DNA of 50,674 nt from the NCBI GenBank assembly GCA_945267035.1, contig CALYOS010000014.1, forward strand, positions 1 to 50,674, given 5' to 3'. Positions 18,942-27,357 of this stretch are shown piece after piece. This stretch comes from an uncultured Neisseriaceae bacterium. GTDB taxonomy: Bacteria > Pseudomonadota > Gammaproteobacteria > Burkholderiales > Neisseriaceae. The notes under the pieces were generated by a model. It made no database searches and had not been told where the DNA came from. It worked only from the letters and a program-made list of their open reading frames with translations. Positions within the stretch are counted from its first letter, which is position 1. The number at the start of each line of letters is the position of its first letter. A program made the translations under genes and the position numbers.

Positions 18942-20096
18942 TTACGATAAAGGGATAACCTGCCATTGCTGATTTTGCCACACTAGCTGACGGTCGCATC
19001 CCTGTATATCTTTGCTTTGCGGTGTGTAATCGATGATGACACATTCACCGGCTAAGCGGAGTTGATCTATTTGTTGTTTTGCTGCTGCCACATCTTTGTA
19101 GTTAACTTTAATACCCTGCGGTTTTTGTTCGGCAGGAAGATTTTTGATTAAGTTGCGTAAATCAAAGCTGAAACCTGAAGCTGGACGACTGCGACCGAAA
19201 TATTGACCTAAGCCATCATAGCGTCCACCGCGTGCCAATGCATCTGGCCATTCATTGCTGTAAACCGCAAATAGTAAGCCGGTATGATAGGTATCTACTC
19301 GCAGATCACTCAAATCAATAAAGATCTGATGCTCATTAAAGGTGTCGCAAATCTGTTGCAATTGTTGTAATGCTGTTTGAATGGCTGGCAATTTAGGTAG
19401 CTGCTGCAATGCTTGCTGTAGCACTGATGTGTTCCCATATAATGTGGGTAGGGTAATAAAAGCATTGCTCCACTCAGGTTCGATTTGCCATTGTTGTAGG
19501 TGTTGTTCGATAGCTTCACGGTCTTTATTCTGCATCAATTGTAATAAGCTGGCGGCTTGTTCACTGCTGAGCTGAGCTGCCGAAGCTAATGCGTTGAATA
19601 TGCCGAGATGTCCGAGGGATAGGGTGGGCATGCTGATGTTAAATTTATTCAGGCTTTTTAACATTAAATCGATCAGTTCGATATCAGCCTCTATGCCACT
19701 AAACCCATAGAGTTCAGCGCCGATCTGCAATGGTTCGCGCGTGGTCAGAAAACCATCTGGACGGGCATGTAAAACTGAACCAGCATAGCACAGGCGATTA
19801 ATGCCGCTATTGGCCGATAATAAATGTGCATCTATTCTGGCCACTTGGGGAGTAATGTCGGCGCGAATCCCTAACTGTCGTCCACTGAGCTGATCGACAA
19901 TACGGATGGTTTTTAAGGACAATCCCTCATCGATGCGGGTAAGTAGGGAGGTACTGTATTCGAGTAAAGGAGGGTTAACAAGTTCATAGCCATGAACACG
20001 AAACAAAGCCAACAACTGCTCTCTGGCACTTTCAATTTGGCGTGCTGTAGAGGGCAGGATGTCGGCGATATTTTCGGGCAGTTGCCAAAACTGCAT
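18942..20096 (-). CDS. hisZ: ATP phosphoribosyltransferase regulatory subunit
   Basis: HisZ is a catalytically idle histidyl-tRNA-synthetase-like protein that forms the first enzyme of histidine synthesis together with short HisG. The 384-residue product has the class II core (IADILPSTARQIESAREQLL at the N terminus, GRQLGIRADITPQVARI, GGRYDGLGQYFGR) but ends without the anticodon-binding domain. It is too short for a true HisRS and lies next to purA, as HisZ does in related bacteria. GAGGA precedes the ATG. The leader carries a perfect 10-base-pair hairpin (20119-20143). hisG is not in this window. Confidence 0.93.
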   Translation of the reverse strand: MQFWQLPENIADILPSTARQIESAREQLLALFRVHGYELVNPPLLEYSTSLLTRIDEGLSLKTIRIVDQLSGRQLGIRADITPQVARIDAHLLSANSGINRLCYAGSVLHARPDGFLTTREPLQIGAELYGFSGIEADIELIDLMLKSLNKFNISMPTLSLGHLGIFNALASAAQLSSEQAASLLQLMQNKDREAIEQHLQQWQIEPEWSNAFITLPTLYGNTSVLQQALQQLPKLPAIQTALQQLQQICDTFNEHQIFIDLSDLRVDTYHTGLLFAVYSNEWPDALARGGRYDGLGQYFGRSRPASGFSFDLRNLIKNLPAEQKPQGIKVNYKDVAAAKQQIDQLRLAGECVIIDYTPQSKDIQGCDRQLVWQNQQWQVIPLS

Positions 20097-20118
20097 GGTT
20101 ATTCCTCACAAACAGGAG

Positions 20119-20143
20119 ACACACTGACGTAGAGTCAGTGTGT
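20119..20143 (-). promoter_or_regulatory. perfect hairpin just upstream of hisZ
   Basis: ACACACTGAC (20119-20128) and GTCAGTGTGT (20134-20143) pair over 10 bases around a five-base loop, 22 bases upstream of the hisZ start codon. No T run follows on either strand. It may end the upstream uppP transcript, stabilise the hisZ-purA leader or bind a regulator. Confidence 0.55.
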
Positions 20144-20236
20144 AGTCATTGAAAATGGGGGTATTGTTCAGTTTGTTTTTTCAAGCAAACTTTATCACAA
20201 ATTAACGTTTATAGACCAGCGACATGCTGATTTATT

Positions 20237-21055
20237 TTACCATTTAACCCAGCCAGTTAACCAAGTCAGGATGATGATGCCACCGAAGATAATTCGATAC
20301 CAGGCAAAGGGAATATAATTTTTATGGGAAACGAAGCGCAGTAGGGCTTTGACGGCAATCAGTGCTGAAATGAATGCAGCGATAAAACCAACAGCAATCA
20401 GCAGTAAATCATCACGGGTGAATTCGTGAATATGTTTGAGCATATCATAGCCAGTAGCAGCAATCATGACGGGCACAGCCAAAAAGAATGAGAATTCTGT
20501 TGCTGTTTTACGCTCTATTCCCCACAACATGCCGCCCATGATGGTACTGCCAGAACGAGAAGTACCCGGAATTAAGGCCAGAATCTGTGCCAAGCCAACC
20601 ACTAAGGCATCTATAGGACGCATTTGTTCAACGGTTTTGATTTTGGGTTCGAGACGACTTTGCCGTCTTTCGATCCATAAAATCAAAAAACCACCAATAA
20701 TCAGGGCGGTGGCTACGCTAATGGGATTAAACAGGTAATGTTTGATCTGGTTGCTAAAGATTAAACCCACTACGGCGGCAGGAATGAATGCTATGGCCAG
20801 ATTAAGTACGAAACGATTGGTGGCCGGTTCTTTACCGATATGGGTGATGATGTGCGCAAAGCGATGTTTGTATTCAAAAATAATGGCTAAAATGGCACCT
20901 AGCTGGATGGTAATGTCAAATACTTCACCCGTGGATTCGAAGTTGAGTAAGTTGCCAGCAACAATTAAGTGTCCGGTACTAGAAACGGGGAGAAACTCAG
21001 TTAATCCTTCAACAATACCCAGTATCAGAGCTTTGATAAATAATATAATTTCCAT
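20237..21055 (-). CDS. uppP: undecaprenyl-diphosphatase (BacA/UppP)
   Basis: UppP dephosphorylates undecaprenyl pyrophosphate to recycle the lipid carrier for peptidoglycan and other surface polymers; overproduction gives bacitracin resistance. The 272-residue membrane protein carries both family motifs: [16 protein letters not shown] (16-31) and [15 protein letters not shown] in the second half. About eight hydrophobic segments are expected. The ribosome site before ATG is poor. It lies last in the ubiK-comM-SPOR-dsbA-uppP strand run, but a stem-loop at 21107-21134 separates it from dsbA. Confidence 0.97.
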   Translation of the reverse strand: MEIILFIKALILGIVEGLTEFLPVSSTGHLIVAGNLLNFESTGEVFDITIQLGAILAIIFEYKHRFAHIITHIGKEPATNRFVLNLAIAFIPAAVVGLIFSNQIKHYLFNPISVATALIIGGFLILWIERRQSRLEPKIKTVEQMRPIDALVVGLAQILALIPGTSRSGSTIMGGMLWGIERKTATEFSFFLAVPVMIAATGYDMLKHIHEFTRDDLLLIAVGFIAAFISALIAVKALLRFVSHKNYIPFAWYRIIFGGIIILTWLTGWVKW

Positions 21056-21106
21056 GTTAACTACTATATTTTGTGCAATATTTGCAACAATTTAGGTGTT
21101 CATAAA

Positions 21107-21134
21107 ACTCGTGTGCTCATTAGCGCACACGAGT
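21107..21134 (-). terminator. stem-loop terminator after dsbA
   Basis: ACTCGTGTGC (21107-21116) and GCACACGAGT (21125-21134) form a perfect 10-base stem with an 8-base loop. Reading along the minus strand it is followed by TTTATG, a short T tract. It ends dsbA and precedes uppP. Confidence 0.7.
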
Positions 21135-21144
21135 ATACGCGTGA

Positions 21145-21855
21145 TTATTTTACATTATTGCCGGTGTTGACTTTTCCGGCAATGGATGCGCCGAGACTTT
21201 TTGGTAGTTTACGCATGTTCTCTAGTTGGCTGCTATTTTCATTGCGCACTTTTTCAATCAGTTCACGTGTTGTTTTCATTCCTTCCTCAAATCCTTTGTC
21301 AAATTTAACTTTATATTTGCCGCCTACAATGACAATTGGCGTTTGAGTGATATTGTATTGACGTGATAATTGATCCATTTTGTTGGTTTCTGCGCTATTT
21401 TCAAGGCTGTTATAGGCTTTGAGTAGTTTTGCGCCGTCAAATGCTGTTTGCTGACTAGCCCATTGATTGAAAACTTTGGGATTCCACAGTTCGATCTTTT
21501 TTTCAAATAGGGCATCAAATATAACTGGATCTGCACTTTGTTTTAGTCCACTGCTGTTAACAGCTGCGGCTATTCGTGCCAGGTTTAAGTAGACGTTTTC
21601 ATCCCACACCACATGAACCGGACGCAGGTAGGTATCCGAGGCAAAAGATTTCATTTCTTTGAGGATATGTGGTTCAAGGTGATAACAGTGAATACAGTTG
21701 TAGGCGAAAAATTCCAGCACTTCAATTTTGTTTTTATGCAGTTGAGGAATGGGTTTTTCTACCAGGGTGTAGTCTTCATTGAGTACGGCTGCCTGAACTG
21801 GGCTACTCATCAAAATCATGCTGCTGGCCATGATGGCAAAGAATTTTTTGAGCAT
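21145..21855 (-). CDS. dsbA: thiol:disulfide interchange protein DsbA
   Basis: A periplasmic thiol oxidase of 236 residues. A signal peptide (about 1-22, ending PVQA) is followed by a thioredoxin fold with redox CIHC at 54-57 (FFAYNCIHCYHLEP), and the cis-proline loop TQTPIVIVGGKY. CIHC differs from E. coli DsbA CPHC in the first variable residue and resembles Neisseria and DsbL-like forms. Residues after about 205 are polar and extra to the fold. AGGA lies 8 bases before ATG. It follows the SPOR protein closely, a pairing also found in Neisseria, and may oxidise envelope proteins such as those involved in division. Confidence 0.93.
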   Translation of the reverse strand: MLKKFFAIMASSMILMSSPVQAAVLNEDYTLVEKPIPQLHKNKIEVLEFFAYNCIHCYHLEPHILKEMKSFASDTYLRPVHVVWDENVYLNLARIAAAVNSSGLKQSADPVIFDALFEKKIELWNPKVFNQWASQQTAFDGAKLLKAYNSLENSAETNKMDQLSRQYNITQTPIVIVGGKYKVKFDKGFEEGMKTTRELIEKVRNENSSQLENMRKLPKSLGASIAGKVNTGNNVK

Positions 21856-21886
21856 TTTATAATCCTATTAGAAAGTTATTGGTGGT

Positions 21887-22567
21887 TTAGGGGGCACTTT
21901 TAGTGAGACTGTCAAAATTATTCTGTTTTAAAGTTTCTTGGATACGGATGGCGTCATTTTGGTTCATGCTGTTGGTGACGACGCGGTATCGGGTCGTTCC
22001 ATTGATGTTAACGCTGCTGATATTGCTGTCGATGCCAAGCATGACTAGTTTAGCACGTTGTGTATCCGCTTCTGGAAGATTATTAAAAGATCCGATTTGT
22101 AAATAAACTCTATTTTTCTTCGTCTTTGGTTTGTTAACCAGATTTTGAGCTTTCTCTATGCTACCACTTTCCAGGATTTGAGCAGGTGTGACAGGAACTT
22201 TAGGCGGTTCAGGAGGGTTAACTGGGTTGGGTTTGGGTGTAATGTTTGGCGTATTTTGGGTGTTATTGTCTTGCTGAACAACGACAACATCTGAAGCCGC
22301 TGGCTGTGAAGCAGCTTGATCGGGGGCACTGGCTGGCTGTCTGGGTGGAATGACCGGAGAGGGCAGTTCAGGCATAGATGAGGTGGCAGGGGTTAATATT
22401 TCTGGAGCAGATGGCTGATTACGGTTAACGGTCGGATTTTTAAAATCTGATTTGCTGTTGTTTAGAAAATATAAGATACCCGCGATGATGAGGGTGGCAA
22501 TCAGTAAACCGACAATAAAACTGGTGAGACCTTGGCCGGATTGACGGGTTTTAGCATTTGTGTGCAT
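21887..22567 (-). CDS. SPOR-domain membrane protein (FtsN-like)
   Basis: A 226-residue bitopic protein: short cytosolic N terminus, one membrane helix (about 15-36), a long proline- and glutamine-rich periplasmic linker (40-145) and a C-terminal SPOR domain (150-226; RVYLQIGSFNNLPEADTQRAK and YRVVTNSM). SPOR domains bind denuded glycan strands at the septum, so a division or cell-wall role is likely. AAAGG precedes the ATG. It sits between comM and dsbA. It is FtsN-like in plan, but the FtsA- and FtsI-activating motifs cannot be confirmed by eye, so I give no symbol. Confidence 0.88.
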   Translation of the reverse strand: MHTNAKTRQSGQGLTSFIVGLLIATLIIAGILYFLNNSKSDFKNPTVNRNQPSAPEILTPATSSMPELPSPVIPPRQPASAPDQAASQPAASDVVVVQQDNNTQNTPNITPKPNPVNPPEPPKVPVTPAQILESGSIEKAQNLVNKPKTKKNRVYLQIGSFNNLPEADTQRAKLVMLGIDSNISSVNINGTTRYRVVTNSMNQNDAIRIQETLKQNNFDSLTKSAP

Positions 22568-22656
22568 GGTAAAGCCTTTTAATAAGCACTATTATGGCAA
22601 AAAAGAACGCAGAAAATTTGGGCACAATTAATGATTCTGAGCGCTCAGGGCGGATA

Positions 22657-24153
22657 TTATAAAGCACGGCGGAAATTTATGGCATGTAATATGTGGTTGG
22701 TTTCCACTTCGCTTGCTCCGGCTAGATCTGCTATGGTACGACCAATACATAACAGCCGATGAAAGCTGCGTGCTGATAAGGAGAGTTTTTCCATGGTGGC
22801 GGCAAGGGTTTCTTTAGCCCCTGTGGTAATGCGTGCCAATTGATCCAATTCACGATTACTGAGTTGCGCGTTAATTTTGTTTTGTCGCTGATATTGTCGC
22901 TGACGCGCTGCTTCAACGCGTTGCCGAATAACGGCACTGGATTCTCCAGTGGGTTGCTCTAATAAATCGGTTGTTGGCAGGCTGGGAACTTCTATCGTCA
23001 GGTCGATGCGATCAAGTAATGGACCGGAAATTTTATTGCGGTAGCGAGCAATGGCTTCAGCTGTGCAGCGACAAGCTTTTTTAGGATGACCAAGGTAACC
23101 ACATGGACAAGGATTCATGGCGGCTATTAACTGGAATTGGGCTGGATAGGTTGCCTGACGGGCAGCACGGGAAATATGTATTTCTCCACTTTCCAGTGGT
23201 TCACGCATCACTTCCAATACCTTCCGATCAAATTCGGGCAATTCATCTAAAAAAAGGATGCCATGATGGGCTAAAGAAATTTCACCAGGTTTAGGATCTG
23301 AACCGCCTCCGACCAAGGCTACAGCAGAGGTGCTATGATGAGGAGATCGAAAAGGACGAATGTGCTGATATTTTTGTTGCTCATGCGGTAAGATTGATTG
23401 TAGTGACCATACGCTAATCAGTTCCTGATTAGTCAATGGTGGCAAAATTCCAGGCAAGCGTTGTGCTAGCATGGATTTGCCTGTGCCAGGAGGACCAGAC
23501 ATCAATAAGCTGTGACCACCAGCGGCAGCAATTTCCAAAGCCAGCTTGGCTGTTTGCTGACCGCGTACATCTGCCATATCTGGATAATCTGGGATATGGG
23601 AGGCTGATGTGGAAGGTTGGTGCTGCACCGCTGTCATCGGTTGGATCTGGTTAAGATGCGCCACCACTTCAGTTAATGTTTGGGCACCGTACACGCAGGT
23701 TTCGGGTAATAGAGAAGTTTGCTGGGCGTTAGCGCAAGGCAGGATAAAAGCGCGTTGCTGTTGTTGCGCGGCATGCGCCATGGCAATCGCTCCTCTAATC
23801 GGCCGAATTTGTCCTGATAATCCGAGCTCTCCGGCAAATTCATACAGGTGTAGATTTTTCGGATCGATCTGACCGGAGGCAGCCAATATGCCAATTGCAA
23901 TGGGCAAATCAAAGCGACCAGATTCTTTGGGTAAATCGGCAGGAGCGAGATTTACGGTGATTTTTTTGGCAGGGAAATCGTAGCCTGATTGGGTGATGGC
24001 TGCACGTACCCGATCGCGGCTTTCTTTTACTTCGGTATCGGGTAATCCAACGATGTTGAATGATGGTAGGCCGTTGGCCAGATAGGCTTCAACTTCTACC
24101 AATGGCGCGTCCATGCCGGCTAAGGCACGACTATATACAACGGCCCATGTCAT
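22657..24153 (-). CDS. comM: ComM/YifB-family AAA+ ATPase
   Basis: ComM is a hexameric helicase that drives branch migration during natural transformation; many non-competent bacteria also keep it. The 498-residue protein has the N-terminal Lon-like fold (GLPSFNIVGLPDTEVKESRD), Walker A GPPGTGKS (220-227), Walker B ILFLDE (299-304) and a cysteine cluster C349, C351, C361 and C363 before DRIDL. It lies 12 bases after ubiK, and AAGGA precedes its ATG. The gene agrees with the known competence of Neisseriaceae, but no other competence gene is in the window. Confidence 0.95.
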   Translation of the reverse strand: MTWAVVYSRALAGMDAPLVEVEAYLANGLPSFNIVGLPDTEVKESRDRVRAAITQSGYDFPAKKITVNLAPADLPKESGRFDLPIAIGILAASGQIDPKNLHLYEFAGELGLSGQIRPIRGAIAMAHAAQQQQRAFILPCANAQQTSLLPETCVYGAQTLTEVVAHLNQIQPMTAVQHQPSTSASHIPDYPDMADVRGQQTAKLALEIAAAGGHSLLMSGPPGTGKSMLAQRLPGILPPLTNQELISVWSLQSILPHEQQKYQHIRPFRSPHHSTSAVALVGGGSDPKPGEISLAHHGILFLDELPEFDRKVLEVMREPLESGEIHISRAARQATYPAQFQLIAAMNPCPCGYLGHPKKACRCTAEAIARYRNKISGPLLDRIDLTIEVPSLPTTDLLEQPTGESSAVIRQRVEAARQRQYQRQNKINAQLSNRELDQLARITTGAKETLAATMEKLSLSARSFHRLLCIGRTIADLAGASEVETNHILHAINFRRAL

Positions 24154-24165
24154 GCATTGGTCCTT

Positions 24166-24471
24166 TTAAAGAGCAGGCTGGTTTTGATCGGTATCAGCCG
24201 ATTCTGAAGTATGATCTTTGATTTGAGCTGGTTGCTCAGATAGTTTTCCGGCCAAAGCAGTAACTTGCGCTTCCAATTCAGCCAGTTTTTCTCTGGTTTT
24301 TAATAATACTTGCTGCTGGATCTCAAATTCTTCTCGGGTAACCAAATTCAGACGACTAAGGGTACTGGTTAGAATGGCTTTGATATTCTGCTCCACATCT
24401 TTAATGGGGCTATTGGCGATGGTATCGCTGATTTTGCTGCTGATATCATCAAAAAGTTTTTTATTCAGCAT
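24166..24471 (-). CDS. ubiK: ubiquinone biosynthesis accessory factor UbiK
   Basis: A 101-residue coiled-coil protein of the YqiC/BMFP family, which trimerises, binds membranes and assists late ubiquinone synthesis together with UbiJ. Diagnostic similarity is seen in LTSTLSRLNLVTREEFEIQ and the heptad stretch VLLKTREKLAELEAQV (55-70). A polar tail follows. AAGGA lies before the ATG. It is placed directly upstream of comM, as in other betaproteobacteria. Confidence 0.9.
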   Translation of the reverse strand: MLNKKLFDDISSKISDTIANSPIKDVEQNIKAILTSTLSRLNLVTREEFEIQQQVLLKTREKLAELEAQVTALAGKLSEQPAQIKDHTSESADTDQNQPAL

Positions 24472-24999
24472 GATTTGAATCCTTGAGGAAATGAATAACT
24501 CTTGGCTGCATTGTACGAAGGAAGTTATTGTTGATGCAATGTTTCTATGCTAATTAATGTGCCAATGGGTTATGTTATCAGTATATGCAGCTCAAGAAAA
24601 ATAATGATGAGATTATACCATGTGTATATATGGCGAAACTTGATATACCTAAAGCTGTCTAATCGTTATACGGTAATATGCACTTTGGTATATGTTGTGG
24701 AAAATATTCAGCTGGTGAGAAGCTGGAATGAATGCGTGTAGAGATGATATACGGTAAGGTTTGGCTACTTATACAACTATCATTTTCAATAGTAATAAAA
24801 CCAATGACTTGTGGCTATTGCTGAGATATCGGTTTGTTAAAGCTTGTTGATGCTCATCTGCTGAATTTATTCAATTTCTCCATTAAGTCTTTTTGTCCGT
24901 TTTAAATTGGCTGTGGGCAGAAAGGTCGTCGTTTTCTGCCCCATCCAAACCTAGATTAATGATTAGCTGAAGTGCAAAGCCGCTTTTTTGAAAAAGGTT
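24472..24999. other. intergenic region, mutT to ubiK
   Basis: About 530 AT-rich bases. A 64-codon plus-strand frame at 24547-24741 has no ribosome site and atypical composition, so it is not called. One strong inverted repeat (24915-24941) lies near the mutT end. The ubiK promoter should be in the right-hand side of ubiK, that is just above 24472. Confidence 0.45.
24915..24941 (-). terminator. stem-loop downstream of mutT, possible terminator
   Basis: GGGCAGAAA (24915-24923) and TTTCTGCCC (24933-24941) are perfect 9-base arms around a 9-base loop, about 60 bases past the mutT stop. No T run follows directly on the minus strand, so it may act with Rho or protect the 3' end. Confidence 0.45.
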
Positions 25000-25779
25000 T
25001 TATGTTGGATTAATCATGCCATGCACGCCTAGGCTCATCCAGTTGATGTTATCTGTATAGTTTTCTGTATATAAAACCAGTATGGGTAGCTGAATATCGT
25101 TGTGTTGTAATAAATGCAGTAATTGTTGTTGGTCTTGCTGGTTGTACAATGGCCATATCACACCGGCGGTAGCTTGTGCTTGTTTCCATTCATCTTGATT
25201 GTGACAAACTGTCCAGAGATGATCCAGGGGATGTTGTTGGCTAATGGTTGCAAGCTGACCAACCTCTGCATACACCAAGGTATTTTCAGCGAGGTGATGC
25301 TGATATGGCTGCATCAGGGGTGATTGATGGTTGATATCGACTCTAAATCCCGCTGAAAGATGGCCAATTAGGCGGGTGGGAATGGCTAAAGCGGCCAAAA
25401 TGGGGGCGTTGGCCGGAAGCATTGGCGCTACCGTTTGTTCATGCGGTAGTTGCCAATGCCAGCTTTGATTTTCCAGAGCAGTCAGTTGACCGCGCCACTG
25501 ATTGGCGGCAATACGAAAGAAATGTAGATGAACATTGGCATGTTCATAATGATGAATTCTGGTTAGCCAAGGGCTGGCAGCAATGACTTGGATACCAAGT
25601 TCCTCATTAAACTCTCGTTGTAATGCAGCCAAACGGGTTTCTCCAGCTTCAACTTTTCCACCAGCAAATTCCCAATAGCCTGCATATGGTTTGCCGGGTG
25701 GTCTTGAGCTCAATAAAAAGGCTCCGGCTGCATTATAGAGGACGCCAGCTACAACTTCGACAAGATTGGATGGGTTCAT
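25000..25779 (-). CDS. mutT: MutT-type Nudix hydrolase with a degenerate TenI/ThiE-like tail
   Basis: Residues 1-135 form a MutT-type Nudix domain with an intact box (G41, E47, R55-E56, E59-E60, G62) and the AAGVLYN...WEFAGGKVE pattern; MutT removes oxidised dGTP from the nucleotide pool. Residues 137-259 resemble only the second half of the thiamine-phosphate-synthase-like domain fused to MutT in many proteobacteria (VCHNQDEWKQAQA, LPILVLYTENY, GVHGMI). The barrel's first half is missing and total length is 259, against a little over 300 for full fusions. The tail is thus probably inactive. Its ATG overlaps the acpS stop by 4 bases, so translation is likely coupled. Confidence 0.88.
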   Translation of the reverse strand: MNPSNLVEVVAGVLYNAAGAFLLSSRPPGKPYAGYWEFAGGKVEAGETRLAALQREFNEELGIQVIAASPWLTRIHHYEHANVHLHFFRIAANQWRGQLTALENQSWHWQLPHEQTVAPMLPANAPILAALAIPTRLIGHLSAGFRVDINHQSPLMQPYQHHLAENTLVYAEVGQLATISQQHPLDHLWTVCHNQDEWKQAQATAGVIWPLYNQQDQQQLLHLLQHNDIQLPILVLYTENYTDNINWMSLGVHGMINPT

Positions 25780-26162
25780 TTGGCATACTCGGCAACAACA
25801 AAAGCGATGATATGGTTGTCTTCATCGCTCAGGCTCAAATGAATGGAGCCGATGTTTTTTTCTTCTATCCATTGAGCTAATGGTTTTTCTAGAATAAATT
25901 CCGGTCGACCTAATGCGTTATGCCCAATGCCAATATGGCGTAATGTCACTGGACTGCGTAGACCGGTATGCACTGCTTTGGCGAAGGCTTCTTTGGCGGC
26001 GAAGCGTTTTGCCAGAAAGGTGACTGGATTGGTTGCTGACGGCCATTCCAATGCTTCAACACGTGATAATATTTTTTTAGCTACAGCATTGCCGCCGTAG
26101 GATTTGCACATTTTGGCGATACGGTCAATTCTTACTAAATCTGTACCGATACCGTATATCAT
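25776..26162 (-). CDS. acpS: holo-[acyl-carrier-protein] synthase
   Basis: AcpS transfers 4'-phosphopantetheine from CoA to acyl carrier protein. The 128-residue product has both magnesium ligands in place: D8 in GIGTDLV and E58 in FAAKEAFAKA, and the HLSLSDE segment near the C terminus. AAGGGG lies before ATG. It is in the pdxJ-acpS-mutT string, 20 bases after pdxJ, the usual proteobacterial pdxJ-acpS order. Confidence 0.96.
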   Translation of the reverse strand: MIYGIGTDLVRIDRIAKMCKSYGGNAVAKKILSRVEALEWPSATNPVTFLAKRFAAKEAFAKAVHTGLRSPVTLRHIGIGHNALGRPEFILEKPLAQWIEEKNIGSIHLSLSDEDNHIIAFVVAEYAK

Positions 26163-26182
26163 TTTATCCCCTTGTCAATAAA

Positions 26183-26914
26183 TTAATAAGGAATACTGCG
26201 GGCGCGGAAAATGGCCTCTTTCATTTGGCGTATTGCTGCGGGTAAACCCATAAAAATGGATTGAGCAATTAAGGAATGGCCGATATTAAGTTCTTGTATT
26301 GACAGTATTCTGGCAATGGATGCTACATTGTGAATATTAAGTCCATGTCCGGCGTTGACCACCAGCCCCAGTTCGCTGGCTTGTAATGCAGCTTCTTCGA
26401 GGCGCATAAGCTGATGATGGCGTTGTGATTGATCCACTGCATCTGCATAAGCACCGGTATGTAGTTCGATGACGGGTGCACCCACATCTCGGCTGGCTTG
26501 AACTTGCGCCGCATCTGCATCGATAAATAGTGAAACGCGGATGCCGGCAGCGGTCAATATTTGGGTGAATTCAGCTATTTTATGTTGTTGGGACAATACG
26601 TCTAGTCCGCCTTCTGTGGTGATTTCTTGCCTTTTTTCTGGAACAATGCAAACATCAGCGGGCTGTACTTGGAGGGCGTTTTCCAGCATTTCTTCGGTTA
26701 ACGCCATTTCCAGATTAAGTCTGGTGCTGATAGCATTTTTTACCGCGAAAACATCAGCATCTTTGATGTGGCGACGGTCTTCACGCAAATGCATGGTGAT
26801 GAGGTCAGCACCATGAGTTTCAGCCAAAAGAGCTGCTTCGAGCGGACTGGGATAAATGCTACCACGTGCATTGCGCACGGTTGCAACATGATCGATGTTC
26901 ACACCGAGTAACAT
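26183..26914 (-). CDS. pdxJ: pyridoxine 5'-phosphate synthase
   Basis: PdxJ condenses 1-deoxyxylulose 5-phosphate with 3-amino-2-oxopropyl phosphate to form pyridoxine 5'-phosphate. From ATG 26914 the protein has 243 residues and starts [18 protein letters not shown], closely like Neisseria Pdx[19 protein letters not shown] and [17 protein letters not shown] are diagnostic. The frame opens at 26932, but AAGG is spaced correctly for 26914. It is followed by acpS. Confidence 0.97.
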   Translation of the reverse strand: MLLGVNIDHVATVRNARGSIYPSPLEAALLAETHGADLITMHLREDRRHIKDADVFAVKNAISTRLNLEMALTEEMLENALQVQPADVCIVPEKRQEITTEGGLDVLSQQHKIAEFTQILTAAGIRVSLFIDADAAQVQASRDVGAPVIELHTGAYADAVDQSQRHHQLMRLEEAALQASELGLVVNAGHGLNIHNVASIARILSIQELNIGHSLIAQSIFMGLPAAIRQMKEAIFRARSIPY

Positions 26915-26985
26915 GGATTTTACCTTCATCAATAAGTGAGTTTATTAAGATATCGTGCCTAACGATGGCTGTAAAGCTAATTGGA

Positions 26986-27300
26986 TTAATCTAACTGAGT
27001 ATCGAATAAATCTCGGGCAAAAATATCTGGGTGATTTTCAGGTGCATCCACTCTAAGATGACAGACGATGTTCAAATCAGTTTGCGGGACACAACAGCAT
27101 GGTAAGATTTCATCTTTACCAACATAAGCCAGTGGTGGTTCTGGATAGCTTACTTGTCCAGAAATGAGTTTCAGGCGGCAGGAACCACAATAACCACTGC
27201 GACATTGATATTCTACGTCATGACCGGTACGCTCTAAACCCTCTAACAGGGTTTCATCCGGTTGCAAGGCGAAGGTTTTGTCACAAGTGGTTATCAGCAT
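26986..27300 (-). CDS. [2Fe-2S] ferredoxin, YfaE-type partner of NrdB
   Basis: A 104-residue plant-type ferredoxin. Cluster ligands are C33, C38 and C41 (CRSGYCGSC) with the fourth in the CCC run at 68-70. Placement directly after nrdAB matches YfaE, which maintains or repairs the diiron-tyrosyl cofactor of the small subunit. No clear ribosome site precedes ATG. The triple cysteine is a little unusual and leaves the exact fourth ligand open. Confidence 0.9.
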   Translation of the reverse strand: MLITTCDKTFALQPDETLLEGLERTGHDVEYQCRSGYCGSCRLKLISGQVSYPEPPLAYVGKDEILPCCCVPQTDLNIVCHLRVDAPENHPDIFARDLFDTQLD

Positions 27301-27357
27301 GGTTTGGAGGCACAGGTCTGCTGAGCATGACCCAGCAGATTATCAATGGTCAATAAT

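Noticed and set aside
21780-21800. GGCTGCCTGAA, nearly the Simonsiella-type uptake sequence
   Set aside because: It encodes the end of the DsbA signal peptide and is not repeated elsewhere in the window.
24340-24360. Match to the core of a Neisseria-type DNA uptake sequence (GTCGTCTGAA on the minus strand)
   Set aside because: It is one isolated occurrence inside ubiK codons. Uptake-sequence species carry about one copy per kilobase, and no repeated copy or classical GCCGTCTGAA was noticed by eye; an exact genome count would settle it.
24547-24741. 64-codon plus-strand frame between mutT and ubiK
   Set aside because: No ribosome site, odd composition and no protein-like pattern.
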